DNA of 64,000 nucleotides from Pyrobaculum oguniense TE7 (GCA_000247545.1 CP003316.1:1459233-1523232), one strand, 5' to 3'; shown: positions 49,300 through 58,324, counted from the stretch's first letter. Program-made: numbers and translations. Notes: generated from the letters alone by a model not told the origin.

Positions 49300-50630
49300 G
49301 CCAACGGCCTCCAGAGCCCCAATAAACCCATTTCCCACGAGGCCCTTGTTTGAGCTAGTTCTTTAGAAGGCGGCTGGACTTTCGGGTATCCTGGTTGCAA
49401 TTGGAGATTCTCGTCCCACGCCACTTCGATTATCGTTGCCTCTGTCTTAGAGACATAGGGCCAGCATATATTGCTGACTGTGGCCGGCTTTACGGACTTG
49501 CCCAGTAGCCCTGCGAAGATGTCGGCCAGTCTTTGACCCTGATTTGTGGCCGCAAAGGCGGCTTTGCTGACGGGGAGCTGTGCGGCGTCTCCAATGGCGT
49601 AGATATCGTCGTACTTCTTAGACCTAAATGTCGAAAGGTCTACCTCTATATACCTATCGCCGAGGCCGGCGGCCCTCGCGAAGTCCGGCGCCACGTTTCT
49701 AGGAAGTATGGACAACACGTCGTATTTAAACTTCTCCCCCTTCTCCGTTTCCACCACCTTCTCCATGGGGTCAACCCTCAGAATGGGATCGCCAGGCACG
49801 TACTCTATGCCGTACTTCTCGAAGTACTGCTTAAAGATGCTGGCGAGAGCCCCCGGCTCCGGATTAGGCTTCGCGTCGATAAACACGATCTTTACCCTGT
49901 CCCGTCTGTCCATTGTCGCCTCTCCTATTAAGTTCGCCACCTCGTAAGGTCCGGGCGGGCATTTATACGGCGAGGGCGGGGCGCTTAACACGATCGTCCC
50001 CTCTCTAAGTCTCTTCACGGCTTCTCCCAGCTTAATCGCCGTGCCTGGCTTCCAGGCGTGTAAGTTGGGAGCCCCCGACAGCCACTCAATCTCCCAAGTG
50101 GCCAGCTCAATGCCAGGCGACAGTACCAAATAATCGTAGCGGGTAAATCCTATGTTTGTATGCACCACCCTATTTTCGGGATCTAGCCCCGCCACCTCTG
50201 CGTTTACAAACCTAACCACGTTCTTAAGCTCAAGATTAGCGATGCTGACAGTCACCTCTTCTATGTTCCTCATGCCGCCGACGAAGTCGACGTGGCTAGG
50301 CCCAGATACCCAGTACGGCTCTTTGTCAATAATAGTAATGGTAAACGGCGGCGATTCCTTAAAGTGTTCCACAAGATATCTGACAAAGGAGACGCCGCCA
50401 GGTCCGCCCCCTATTACTACTATGTTTGTTTTACCCGGCTCCTTCCACGTAAACTCGTTTCCCTTAACGCTGGGGATGCCGGCCGCTACAGGCTTTTCCA
50501 CCACCCGTGGGAAGGCGTAGCTACCCGCCGCAACCCCCACCGCCAATCCCGCTACGGCGCCGACCACAGCACCTAAGAAGCCCCTCCTTGTTGTGCCTTT
50601 ATCTGTACCTTTTTCTACATCTTTAGCCAT
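49296..50630 (-). CDS. Tat-exported flavocytochrome c sulfide dehydrogenase-like flavoprotein
   Basis: 444 residues from ATG 50630. The Tat signal is TTRRGFLG (Arg15, Arg16) plus a hydrophobic stretch to about residue 40. FAD motifs are VVIGGGPGGVSF and YAIGDAAQLPVSKAAF. The two redox Cys of the FCSD flavoprotein are present: Cys224 in YKCPPGPYE and Cys389 in NICWPYV. It would oxidise sulfide to sulfur or polysulfide outside the cell, passing electrons to an unknown acceptor; a cytochrome c subunit is absent nearby. First gene of a three-gene operon. Confidence 0.88.
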   Translation of the reverse strand: MAKDVEKGTDKGTTRRGFLGAVVGAVAGLAVGVAAGSYAFPRVVEKPVAAGIPSVKGNEFTWKEPGKTNIVVIGGGPGGVSFVRYLVEHFKESPPFTITIIDKEPYWVSGPSHVDFVGGMRNIEEVTVSIANLELKNVVRFVNAEVAGLDPENRVVHTNIGFTRYDYLVLSPGIELATWEIEWLSGAPNLHAWKPGTAIKLGEAVKRLREGTIVLSAPPSPYKCPPGPYEVANLIGEATMDRRDRVKIVFIDAKPNPEPGALASIFKQYFEKYGIEYVPGDPILRVDPMEKVVETEKGEKFKYDVLSILPRNVAPDFARAAGLGDRYIEVDLSTFRSKKYDDIYAIGDAAQLPVSKAAFAATNQGQRLADIFAGLLGKSVKPATVSNICWPYVSKTEATIIEVAWDENLQLQPGYPKVQPPSKELAQTRASWEMGLLGLWRPLA

Positions 50631-50988
50631 GGAAGTCCATAATTTTCTGCTTTAAACCATTATTCCACATATTTCTGAGAATATTGATAAGGCGAAGTCG
50701 AAATGACAAGCATAACTAAATCTACATTAAGAACGACTCTTAAAGGGGCTTGCATAAGAACGTGGCTGAGAATTGGTAAATTAGCCCAACGGGGCTAATG
50801 GCTTTTGGTCATACCACCTATCTGCCGTTGTTATGTAGGATGCGGCCAAGGAGGCGCGGGGATCAGCCTTGTCACCACCGCTCACCGCTCACCACACACC
50901 TGCCCTCATCAGCGCGTGGATGTGTATATATGCTTATGTACTTAACTGTTGCCGATGAGATTTTTATAGTCGGTACAACCTCCGTGTG
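50631..50988. other. 358-bp intergenic region with hairpin and repeats
   Basis: Contains a perfect 7-bp stem TTAGCCC/GGGCTAA with 4-nt loop (50781-50798), a ctcaccg direct repeat (50881-50894), a minus-strand C/D box-like array (50863-50911), and the TATA tttttatag (50960-50968) for the next gene. No protein gene is seen. Confidence 0.5.
50860..50912 (-). ncRNA. Weak C/D box sRNA candidate
   Basis: Minus strand: C-like TGATGA (50906-50911; preceding base C rather than purine), D box CTGA (50863-50866), and 39 nt between them with a poor D'/C' (GTGA, GTGAGCG). The spacing is right; the internal boxes are weak. Confidence 0.25.
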
Positions 50989-51708
50989 ATGTACCACCTC
51001 CATCCTAGAAAGGCGTTGCTTTCGACAAAGACGTGTGTCAGATATGTAAGTGCCCTATTCTCCTCACTAGTCGGCGGCGGCCCCCTGGTCTACGGCCGGG
51101 GAGACGAGCCGATCCTAGCCCTTTCCGGGTTCTACCCAGAAGACGCCCCGGCAGTAAACCTCTTGTCCCTTCTGGCATACCAACAGGCACGGGGTATGCT
51201 CAACGCGCCGCCGCTTGCCGCTGTGCCTATTGTAAACGAGAAGGCTTTTTTAGAAGGGCCGGCAGTGGGCGGAGGCGGGGACATCTACTTCGACTTCTTG
51301 GAACTAAAGACAGAGGTTGCACGGGAAATTAACCGCTACTACCACGCCTCTAGGCCGAGGGTCGTCGTCGTCTTTCAAGGGGGTAAAGAGTTCGAAGTGG
51401 TGGCAACCACAGACCTTGCGGCGGAGATGTTGTCTGTCAAGAAGATCACCCCCTCGCCGCATACGCCGGAGGGGGCCTTTACGTTGAAATACAGCCACGG
51501 CATCGTGGTGAGGATACCGCCCAACCCGCGGGAGTTCTACATCATCTCAAAGCACATAGCCGACTTGTTGCGGGTAGCTGCAAAGCTCCCCCCTGTGGAG
51601 AGGCGCCCAGTGAAGGTGGAGAAGAGGCCTATCTACCTGTTGCACGGGGGTAAGGAAGTAGAAGACGGCGTAATCCTAGACAACGACGTCCATATATACC
51701 TGGGATGA
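50989..51708 (+). CDS. Conserved hypothetical protein coupled to ubiX
   Basis: 239 residues from ATG 50989, 25 nt after the TATA tttttatag. Alpha/beta with segments VYGRGDEPILALSGFYPEDAP, GGGGDIYFDFLELKTEVAREINRYY and RPRVVVVFQGGKEFEVVATTDLAAEM; the last 20 residues include YLLHGGKEVEDGVI. Its stop overlaps the ATG of ubiX (ATGA). A role next to flavin prenyltransferase or decarboxylation is possible, but no enzyme family is recognised. Confidence 0.65.
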   Translation: MYHLHPRKALLSTKTCVRYVSALFSSLVGGGPLVYGRGDEPILALSGFYPEDAPAVNLLSLLAYQQARGMLNAPPLAAVPIVNEKAFLEGPAVGGGGDIYFDFLELKTEVAREINRYYHASRPRVVVVFQGGKEFEVVATTDLAAEMLSVKKITPSPHTPEGAFTLKYSHGIVVRIPPNPREFYIISKHIADLLRVAAKLPPVERRPVKVEKRPIYLLHGGKEVEDGVILDNDVHIYLG

Positions 51709-52259
51709 GGGTTTTTCTAGGAATTACAGGCGCCTCTGGGGTGATTTATGGAATAAAGACTCTGGAACTGCTGAAAAGGGTAGGCGCAGAGGTCCACCTC
51801 TCTATTTCCCGCGTCGCTGAGAAGGTCATTGAGCACGAGACAGACTACGACGTAGAGGAGGTGAAAAAGATGGCCGACTTCGTCTGGGAGGAGGGCGACC
51901 TCACGGCGCCGCCTGCCTCTGGTAGCTACCCAATAGACGCAGTGGCCGTAGTCCCTTGTTCCACCAAGACATTAGCCGCCATCGCAAACGGCGTGACGCT
52001 AAATCTTATCGTCAGGGCAGCTGAGGTGGGGCTTAAGGAGAGGAGGAGGGTAGTGCTGGTGATAAGGGAGAGCCCCCTCTCTCTGATCCACATCAGGAAT
52101 ATGGAGGCGGTGACCCTGGCCGGCGCGGTGGTCATGCCAGCGGCTCCTGGGTTCTACACGAAGCCGAAGACCATCGACGAGTTGGTGACGGCCTTTGCCG
52201 GCCGCGTTTTAGACGCGCTGGGGATTCGGCATAAGCTAACTCCAAGATGGCGCCTCTGA
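51705..52259 (+). CDS. ubiX: Flavin prenyltransferase (UbiX family)
   Basis: 184 residues from ATG 51705. RVFLGITGASGVIYGIKTLELL is the FMN-binding N-terminus, and VAVVPCSTKTLAAIANGVTLNLIVRAAEVGLKERRRVVLVIRESPLS with HIRNMEAVTLAGAVVMPAAPGFY is the family core. It makes prenylated FMN from reduced FMN and dimethylallyl phosphate for UbiD-type decarboxylases; no ubiD is in the window. The end overlaps a convergent small gene by 24 bp. Confidence 0.92.
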   Translation: MRVFLGITGASGVIYGIKTLELLKRVGAEVHLSISRVAEKVIEHETDYDVEEVKKMADFVWEEGDLTAPPASGSYPIDAVAVVPCSTKTLAAIANGVTLNLIVRAAEVGLKERRRVVLVIRESPLSLIHIRNMEAVTLAGAVVMPAAPGFYTKPKTIDELVTAFAGRVLDALGIRHKLTPRWRL

Positions 52260-52406
52260 CTCGGCCAGTGCCTTGAGGAGAGAGGCCAGGTGGGGCGCCC
52301 TGACCTCAAGTATCCTAACCGCGCTGTTTACGTCGTCGTCTGGGTGTACTCCATATCTCAGGAGAGAGACGGCTGAGACCCCGAGAAGCTCCCTGACACG
52401 CCTCAT
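52236..52406 (-). CDS. 56-residue helical mini-protein
   Basis: ATG 52406 is 23-24 nt from the minus-strand TATA (gtataaata on + at 52425-52433). The peptide starts RRVRELLGVSAVSLLRYGV, then HPDDDVNSAVRILEV and a C-terminal helix HLASLLKALAES. The middle segment resembles a DNA-binding or dimerisation helix pair, but no family is assigned. It overlaps the last 24 bp of ubiX on the opposite strand. Confidence 0.55.
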   Translation of the reverse strand: MRRVRELLGVSAVSLLRYGVHPDDDVNSAVRILEVRAPHLASLLKALAESEAPSWS

Positions 52407-52453
52407 TGAGATAATGTATACGAGGTATAAATACAGTTACGGTGTACCCTCAT

Positions 52454-53290
52454 TTATGCAACGTAGAGCTGGTGCACGGCGGGCACCACTATGGGCACTG
52501 TTAGCGTGAGCAAGACGCCGTTTGCAAAGGCATATATCGAAAAGGAGGGGCCATAGAGGGCGACGTAGAGCGGCAAGGTGTTGTCCATGGTCGTCGCACC
52601 GCCGGCGGCCAGCACCCCGACTCTGCCAAACCTCCGCGACAAGAGGGGAGCCAAGACGAAGATTAGTTGTTCTCTGAAAAAGTTTACCAAGAGGCCGTAC
52701 GCCCCTCCGGCGGCATCTCCCGCACCTGCTAGGTAGGGGCCTGTGAAGCTGTACCACCCCAGGCCGTACGCCACCGCCGGCGTTATCTTAAACGCCGCCG
52801 TGAAAAGCGGCGCCACTACAGTAGCGGCTAAAAGAGAGACGGCGGGGGCTGCTAGGGCCTTCCTCTCTAGCCTTATCTTAACGCCAGCCATGTCGGTGCC
52901 TGCTACGAGGAGCAGAGTAATTAGTAATGGATCTATTGCAACCCCGTAGTCGAGACTGGCGTAGTACCCCACAGCTAGGCCAAGGGCCATTGCCGCGACG
53001 GCGTAGAGGGAAATCGCAGGCCTTCCCACCGCCTCGTAAGACGTGGATCGATCAAAGATAGAACCAACAGCGGCGGTCGTCAACACCAGCGCCGCCGCAT
53101 ACGCCAGAGACACCGCTAGGAAAAGCCCAAGGTTTCCCAGGACTACCCTAGATGCGTTGGCGGCCACAAAAAATATCAACGACGCCACTAGGGGGGTGTA
53201 CGCCCACTGAGGAGGCCTCCTCCTGGTCAGCCTCCCCACGGCGTATCCGAGAGCTATAGCCCCCGCGTATCTAAACAAGGGCTCCAGCAC
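52454..53290 (-). CDS. lysO: LysO-family lysine exporter (DUF340)
   Basis: 278 residues, about eight helices. The family core is YGLGWYSFTGPYLAGAGDAAGGAYGLLVNFFREQLIFVLAPLL and GVLAAGGATTMDNTLPLYVALYG, with the small-residue/Asp motif of LysO (YbjE). Bacterial LysO exports L-lysine and thialysine. An amino-acid efflux role in archaea is inferred. A single-gene unit. Confidence 0.82.
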   Translation of the reverse strand: MLEPLFRYAGAIALGYAVGRLTRRRPPQWAYTPLVASLIFFVAANASRVVLGNLGLFLAVSLAYAAALVLTTAAVGSIFDRSTSYEAVGRPAISLYAVAAMALGLAVGYYASLDYGVAIDPLLITLLLVAGTDMAGVKIRLERKALAAPAVSLLAATVVAPLFTAAFKITPAVAYGLGWYSFTGPYLAGAGDAAGGAYGLLVNFFREQLIFVLAPLLSRRFGRVGVLAAGGATTMDNTLPLYVALYGPSFSIYAFANGVLLTLTVPIVVPAVHQLYVA

Positions 53291-53351
53291 CGGGGTGCGT
53301 CTCTCACCAGTTTTTTAGCCTTAAGTCTCTTTTAAATCCCAGTAAAATAAT

Positions 53352-53621
53352 GTGAAGAGCCAGAGAGGGAGTTCTCTGAAACTAAGAAAAATGAGGTTTT
53401 TCAAGCTGGGAGGGTACCGACACTGCGAAATGGACGAAACTGAGCTGAAACTATTTCTCACAACACTTAAGCCGCGGTGTCACATGTGCGGAGTCCAGCT
53501 AAGCCATGGCAACTTAGGCTACATGAGGGTTGCCGACAGCGTCGAGCTGGCGCTCTGCGGCGAATGTTTAAAAGAGCTGGCGGAGTATATTATAGAAATG
53601 AGGGCAGGCCGTCGCTACTGA
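53352..53621 (+). CDS. Small zinc-finger-like protein, 89 aa
   Basis: GTG 53352 follows a TATA tttaaatc at 53331-53338 (distance somewhat short); ATG 53391 is an alternative start. Two Cys pairs, PRCHMCGVQL and ALCGECLKEL, about 30 residues apart form a probable zinc site. The C-terminus is helical and basic. The last 32 bp overlap the end of the convergent phosphorylase gene. Function unknown. Confidence 0.65.
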   Translation: MKSQRGSSLKLRKMRFFKLGGYRHCEMDETELKLFLTTLKPRCHMCGVQLSHGNLGYMRVADSVELALCGECLKELAEYIIEMRAGRRY

Positions 53622-54324
53622 GCCGTGATGTCAACCGCCCTGCCGATGTCTCCACGATGTCTAGTGCTGTAAGAGTCTTGAAGAACACATCCTTGAATCT
53701 CTCCGTTAGGTCAACGACGTCGTGCCGCCCCACTATATTCGAGATCACGAGGACGCACCCCGTTTTAAAGCCTCTGAGCCACCCCAGAGCCATCGCTGTG
53801 GCGCACTCCATCTCGACGGCGAGGGCCCTGCGGCTTTTCCAAAACTCCACAAAGTGGGGATCCTCGGCGTAGAACGCATCGCTCGACACGACATAGCCCA
53901 TCCTTGCGCCGAGCGCCTTTGCCAAGGCTAAGGTGAGCTGGGGGTCTGCGGCAAGCGGCGGCAAGTGGCCGCCGAAGTATGCGCCTAGCACGCCGCCGGG
54001 AGGCGCGGCCGCTGCGGCGGCCACCACCACGTCGCCCACCTCCAAGTCGCCGAAAGAGCCTGCGGTGCCGATGCGGATGAAAATCTCCATCCCGAGCATC
54101 CTTAACTCCTCTATTGCTATCGCCGCCGAGGGTCCCCCTATCCCGTGGGCCGCCACCGTTATCGGCCTGTCTCTGAAATACCCCGTGTATACAGGATATC
54201 TATGCTCGTTCACCTGCCTCGCCCTGTCAAGTAGAGACGCGAATAGCTTTGCCCTAGCTGGGTCCCCCACGCCGATGACTACAGGTGCGACGTCCCCCTT
54301 CCCAGCTCTGATGTGGTAGGGCAT
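53590..54324 (-). CDS. Nucleoside phosphorylase (PNP/UDP family)
   Basis: 244 residues from ATG 54324. PNP/UDP motifs: VIGVGDPARAKLFASLLD, AHGIGGPSAAIAIEELRMLG, FIRIGTAGSFGDLEVGDVV, the substrate loop VVSSDAFYAED and ALAVEMECATAMALG. It phosphorolyses purine or uridine nucleosides. The hexameric archaeal enzymes of this group often accept purine nucleosides or 5'-methylthioadenosine; specificity is not decided here. Shares a promoter region with the M42 peptidase gene. Confidence 0.88.
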   Translation of the reverse strand: MPYHIRAGKGDVAPVVIGVGDPARAKLFASLLDRARQVNEHRYPVYTGYFRDRPITVAAHGIGGPSAAIAIEELRMLGMEIFIRIGTAGSFGDLEVGDVVVAAAAAAPPGGVLGAYFGGHLPPLAADPQLTLALAKALGARMGYVVSSDAFYAEDPHFVEFWKSRRALAVEMECATAMALGWLRGFKTGCVLVISNIVGRHDVVDLTERFKDVFFKTLTALDIVETSAGRLTSRLSSDGLPSFL

Positions 54325-54369
54325 AGCTACATAACAGAAGTAAATAAATTATAGTGTAAATACGCAGAC
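54325..54369. promoter_or_regulatory. Bidirectional promoter with overlapping TATA elements
   Basis: The starts 54324 (-) and 54370 (+) are 46 bp apart. One AT-rich block (54341-54354, taaataaattatag) gives aaataaat for the + gene and tataattt for the - gene, overlapping by four bases and each about 25 nt from its start. Confidence 0.6.
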
Positions 54370-55320
54370 ATGGACTTGGAGTCTTTGACAAGGGCTCTGG
54401 GAGTCTCTGGATTCGAGGAGGAGGTTAGGCGTCTAATCCTCGGAGCAGTTAAGGACGGAGAAGTGGACGAGTTTGGTAACGTATTGACAAAAACCGGCAA
54501 GTCGAAGGTGGCGTTCGTCGCCCACATGGACGAGGTTGGGCTTCTTGTCACAAGCATAGAAGAGGACGGCAAGCTCAGATTCCGCAAGGTCGGCGGCGTG
54601 GACGACAGGATTCTGCCAGGATCCTCTGTGGTGCTCTACGGCGACTGGTTTAAGGTCGAGGGGGTCATCGGGGTTGCCCCGCCCCACTTCCAGCAACAGC
54701 AACAACAAGTGTCGTGGCAGGACCTCTACATAGACATCGGCGCGGCGAACAGGCAAGAGGCCGAGTCCATGGGCATAGGGCCGATGACCCCCGCGGCGTT
54801 TTCCAGGCGGTACGTCGAAATGGGGAAATTTGTCTCCGCCACGGCGCTGGACGACAGGGCCGGCTGCTGGGTGTTGCTCGAGGCGTACAGGAGAGCCGAC
54901 GCGACCTACGTCTGGACCGTGCAGGAGGAGGTGGGGCTCATGGGAGCCCGCGCGCTTTCTAGGCGCCTAGACGTCAACTATGCTGTGGTCGTCGACACGA
55001 TGGCCTGTTGCCACCCCAACTGGACAGGCGGGGTGAAGCCGGGAAACGGCCCAGTCCTCCGCCTATTCGACAACTACGGCGCCTACAACAACAAGCTGGC
55101 CAAGAAAGTGCTGGAAATCGCGAAGAGGCAAGGCATACCCATACAGATAGGCTCGGGAGGTGGCGGCACAGACGCAGGCGCCTTCTTCGCCGCCGGGATC
55201 CCAGCCGTGGCCATTGGCATATTGACCAAGTACTCCCACTCGCCGGTGGAGATGGCGCACAAAGACGACCTAAAGCACGCCGTGGAGCTAGTCGTGGCAC
55301 TTGCCGAGGAGCTCGCCTAA
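54370..55320 (+). CDS. M42-family aminopeptidase
   Basis: 316 residues from ATG 54370. Metal ligands: His52 and Asp54 in VAHMDEVG, Asp in TALDDRAGCW, Glu pair in TVQEEVGLMGARA, Asp in VVDTMACCHP and His near YSHSPVEMAHKDD. The PDZ-like dimerisation domain spans about 70-155 and contains a run of six Gln (HFQQQQQQV), unusual for this fold. M42 enzymes form dodecameric tetrahedral (TET) aminopeptidases that degrade peptides in the cytosol. Confidence 0.92.
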   Translation: MDLESLTRALGVSGFEEEVRRLILGAVKDGEVDEFGNVLTKTGKSKVAFVAHMDEVGLLVTSIEEDGKLRFRKVGGVDDRILPGSSVVLYGDWFKVEGVIGVAPPHFQQQQQQVSWQDLYIDIGAANRQEAESMGIGPMTPAAFSRRYVEMGKFVSATALDDRAGCWVLLEAYRRADATYVWTVQEEVGLMGARALSRRLDVNYAVVVDTMACCHPNWTGGVKPGNGPVLRLFDNYGAYNNKLAKKVLEIAKRQGIPIQIGSGGGGTDAGAFFAAGIPAVAIGILTKYSHSPVEMAHKDDLKHAVELVVALAEELA

Positions 55321-55396
55321 GAAATGGGCCTTTGAACAGGTAGGCGATTTATTTGCGGAAAATGGTTTAAAGTTTATGTAGGGGGTTAATAGGGCC

Positions 55397-56731
55397 GTGG
55401 CTGTCCACCGCGACTGGTTGCGCCGGAGGCTGGGGGTGTTTGAGATGTTTGCCCTAATTTACTCAGACATCCAATCAACCTTCTACTTCGTTCTTGGGTT
55501 TCTGCTTCTCTACGGGGGTCAGTACGGGTTCTTTGCTGTAGCGTACAGCATAGCGCTTATGGCGGCCATAGCGTTGTCATACGGCGAAATGGGGTCAAGG
55601 TTTCCCGAAGCAGGCGGGTCTTATCTCTACGTCAAGTACTCATTTGGAAAGACGATTGCCTATCTCTCAGTCTGGTTGCTGGCCTTTGACCAAATCATTA
55701 TGATAAGCTACGGGGCAATAGACGCGGCCAAGGTGTTGCACAAGATCTGGGGCGTGGGGACAAGCGAGGCCGTAGTCGCGGCAGCCATTTCGACAGCTCT
55801 CTTCGTCCTCTCCCTCATCGGCATTAGGGAGTCGGCTAATTTCGCCAAGGCGGTGGCGGTCTTCGACGTGGTGATTATGGCCACTGTCATAGTCGTGGCA
55901 CTGGCCACCTACCCCGCGGCGCCGCCAAGCTTCAACTGGGACGGCGTCGTGGCGGCCAACCTCCTCTTCGCGTTTTCCCTCGCGTCTCGGGGCTACACCG
56001 GCGTGGATGCCATAGGCCAACTCGCCGGAGAGGCCAGGGAGCCCCTCGTACAGGTGCCGAGGGCGACTCTATTGGTAATCGGTATGGGAGTCTTCATAGG
56101 TCTCGGCCTAACTGCCGCGGCCATGAGCGCCTTGGCGCCGGGGGATCTGCACGACCCAGCCCTAGCGCCCGTGTACCTCGCCCAGAAGGTCAACCCCGCG
56201 CTCCAGCACCTAGTCTCGGCGAGCATAGTACTGGTAATGACCGCGGCAGCCCTGGCGGGCTACACCTCGTTTACGAGACTGACATACATACTCTCCGACG
56301 AGGGGCTCATGCCCCCCTTTTTCAAGAAGCTCCACAAGAAGTTTAGAACCCCTCACTCTTCCCTTGCCTTGGCGTATTTGGTGTCGCTACTGTTTATTGC
56401 GCCGGGGGAGGTGGACCTCATATTGTCCATCTACGCCGTGGGTTCCCTCACCAACTACATGCTCGTCGCGTTGGCCTTAGCGAAGGCCGCCAGAAGCGGG
56501 ACGCTATACGGCGCATTTAAAACACCACTGATCAGGGGAATCCCCCTATCAGCTCTACTAGCCATAGTCATGGTGACTGTTGGGCTAGCCTTGACAATAC
56601 TCGAAAAATACACATACCTCTGGATAATAGGCGTATGGGCGGCGGCGGGGGCGCTTTTCTACGCCGCCGTTGCTCACAGAAGCCGGCAGACGGGCAACCG
56701 CGGCACATCTACCACTACGAATAGCCGCTAA
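55397..56731 (+). CDS. APC-superfamily amino-acid permease
   Basis: 444 residues from GTG 55397, about 12 helices. GEMGSRFPEAGGSYLYVKYSFG is the helix 2-3 motif of APC permeases, and LLFAFSLASRGYTGVDAIGQLAGEAREP is the helix 6 / loop signature. It imports amino acids or amines; substrate unknown. TATA-like gtttaaag lies at 55367-55374. The C-terminal tail is short, Thr/Asn/Arg rich and cytoplasmic. Confidence 0.9.
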   Translation: MAVHRDWLRRRLGVFEMFALIYSDIQSTFYFVLGFLLLYGGQYGFFAVAYSIALMAAIALSYGEMGSRFPEAGGSYLYVKYSFGKTIAYLSVWLLAFDQIIMISYGAIDAAKVLHKIWGVGTSEAVVAAAISTALFVLSLIGIRESANFAKAVAVFDVVIMATVIVVALATYPAAPPSFNWDGVVAANLLFAFSLASRGYTGVDAIGQLAGEAREPLVQVPRATLLVIGMGVFIGLGLTAAAMSALAPGDLHDPALAPVYLAQKVNPALQHLVSASIVLVMTAAALAGYTSFTRLTYILSDEGLMPPFFKKLHKKFRTPHSSLALAYLVSLLFIAPGEVDLILSIYAVGSLTNYMLVALALAKAARSGTLYGAFKTPLIRGIPLSALLAIVMVTVGLALTILEKYTYLWIIGVWAAAGALFYAAVAHRSRQTGNRGTSTTTNSR

Positions 56732-56830
56732 GCATTGAGATCAACGGCGAAAAACCCCAACACAACTTAGCCAAAAAATTAAAAGATTTACGATCAAAGA
56801 CTTAAAAAATAGGAAATTCTGCGGGGTGGC

Positions 56831-58324
56831 ATGCTGTTGCGGGGGGTAGTAATCGGGCTGGCGCTGGCCGCCGCCGCGGCGTTGTACGTCGTGTTGAAGC
56901 CCAGCTACCAAACCCCGCTGGGCGTGTCCGTGGACGTGGTGAAGGAGGACTCGTTGAGATACAGGCTGGTTGTCCAGCCGTATTTCGCCAGGTACGAGCC
57001 GAGCAGAGAACCCGCAGTTATCGTCATCTTGCCGCCCGCCAGCGAGATGGGAAAGCCGCCCATGAGGAGCGTTCAGCTATCCGCTGTGGGGCCCACCGTG
57101 GGCGAGGTTTGGCTAGACGACGCCGAGGTGGGGGGCAACACCGTCGTGGTTAAGCTAAGCGGGAAATTCGGCCAAGTCCTCGACGACTGGGTTCACCACC
57201 TGGGCAACGCCACCGGCGTAGAGCCCTCCATCCACGTACACATATGGTACGGCGACGAGTATTGGGGCTTCGCATTTGTAAACTACGACCCCCACAAGCT
57301 GGCCAAGAGAAACACCACCTACGTCGTCAAGGCGCAGGTAATTACTTCAAAGCGTCCTACAGAGGGAAGGAGACCCACCAGCTATAACTTCGCCAACTTC
57401 GGCCTGGACTGCGCCTACGAGTGGCGCTACAACTTTACAGTGTTGGACACAGAAAAAGACCTAGGAGGGAGGATACCCATACTATTTGTGTACAACCAGT
57501 ACTCATACTCAGGGGAAGTGGGATTAAACTACGAGATTACGATAGGGTCACGCCTCTACATATCCGGGGCGCTGGCATTAGGGTATCAAATAGGGGACGT
57601 CGGCATTAAGATAACAGACCTCATCACAGGCCAGTGGGTTCTAAAGGACAACACAACGACAATAAAAGCGTTTCACTCTGTGTCGCCAGAGAGGGCCATT
57701 TGGGCGGGTGTTTATGGAAGGCTCACTGTTGACCGCTATGACGAGTGGCAAGTGTGCCGCGACGGCGGGAGGGTGGTGGGCTCTTCGCGTACCGGCAAGG
57801 TGATGTATAAGACTAATGTATACTATTTTAGGAAAGATGCATCAGGAAAAACGTTAGTATTTTCAGAGGGGGTTAGCACAGATGTATTAAACAAAGTGCT
57901 GGAGTTGAGAAACTACTATAAGCTATTTAAAACGATCACTGCGGAAGTTTCAACTGCGCAGAGTCCAAAAATTATAGATCTTGGAAATATACTTACCGAT
58001 TATGTAAACTCTCAGTGTCCCTCGCTCTCTCCGTCGTTTGACACCCCATTGGGCATAATCGCGGTAGCCTTTACGGGGGTCGTAAAAGGTGTGCAATTTG
58101 TAAAGCAGAATCCGTGGCTGGCGGCTATACCATTGTCTATTGACGCGGATTACAAACAGTTCTCCGGCATAGAATACAAAGCTCAGTATCAGAATTATGG
58201 GGGCGTCTACAAGAATGGCTACAACGTAGTCGAGTATGTAGATCTATATGTTATTAGTAGCCCGGTAAAGATTAGCGATAATTGCGTCGTGGATCTTCCT
58301 GTTGGCTACGTCATAAGCCGCTAG
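56831..58324 (+). CDS. Secreted protein, 497 aa
   Basis: ATG 56831. N-terminal signal or anchor helix ([18 protein letters not shown]), followed by 470 extracytoplasmic residues with N-x-S/T sequons (NTTY, NATG) and four or more Cys ([21 protein letters not shown]). The 5' half is GC-rich, while about 57830-58010 is distinctly AT-richer than its surroundings. The end contains [18 protein letters not shown] and CVVDLPVGY. Weak motif sharing with the 1-2124 protein. No domain recognised; it overlaps the acyltransferase tail by 14 bp. Confidence 0.7.
   Translation: MLLRGVVIGLALAAAAALYVVLKPSYQTPLGVSVDVVKEDSLRYRLVVQPYFARYEPSREPAVIVILPPASEMGKPPMRSVQLSAVGPTVGEVWLDDAEVGGNTVVVKLSGKFGQVLDDWVHHLGNATGVEPSIHVHIWYGDEYWGFAFVNYDPHKLAKRNTTYVVKAQVITSKRPTEGRRPTSYNFANFGLDCAYEWRYNFTVLDTEKDLGGRIPILFVYNQYSYSGEVGLNYEITIGSRLYISGALALGYQIGDVGIKITDLITGQWVLKDNTTTIKAFHSVSPERAIWAGVYGRLTVDRYDEWQVCRDGGRVVGSSRTGKVMYKTNVYYFRKDASGKTLVFSEGVSTDVLNKVLELRNYYKLFKTITAEVSTAQSPKIIDLGNILTDYVNSQCPSLSPSFDTPLGIIAVAFTGVVKGVQFVKQNPWLAAIPLSIDADYKQFSGIEYKAQYQNYGGVYKNGYNVVEYVDLYVISSPVKISDNCVVDLPVGYVISR

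Noticed and set aside
50781-50798. Hairpin as an intrinsic terminator of the FCSD-like operon
   Set aside because: It lies upstream, not downstream, of that minus-strand operon and is not followed by a T run.
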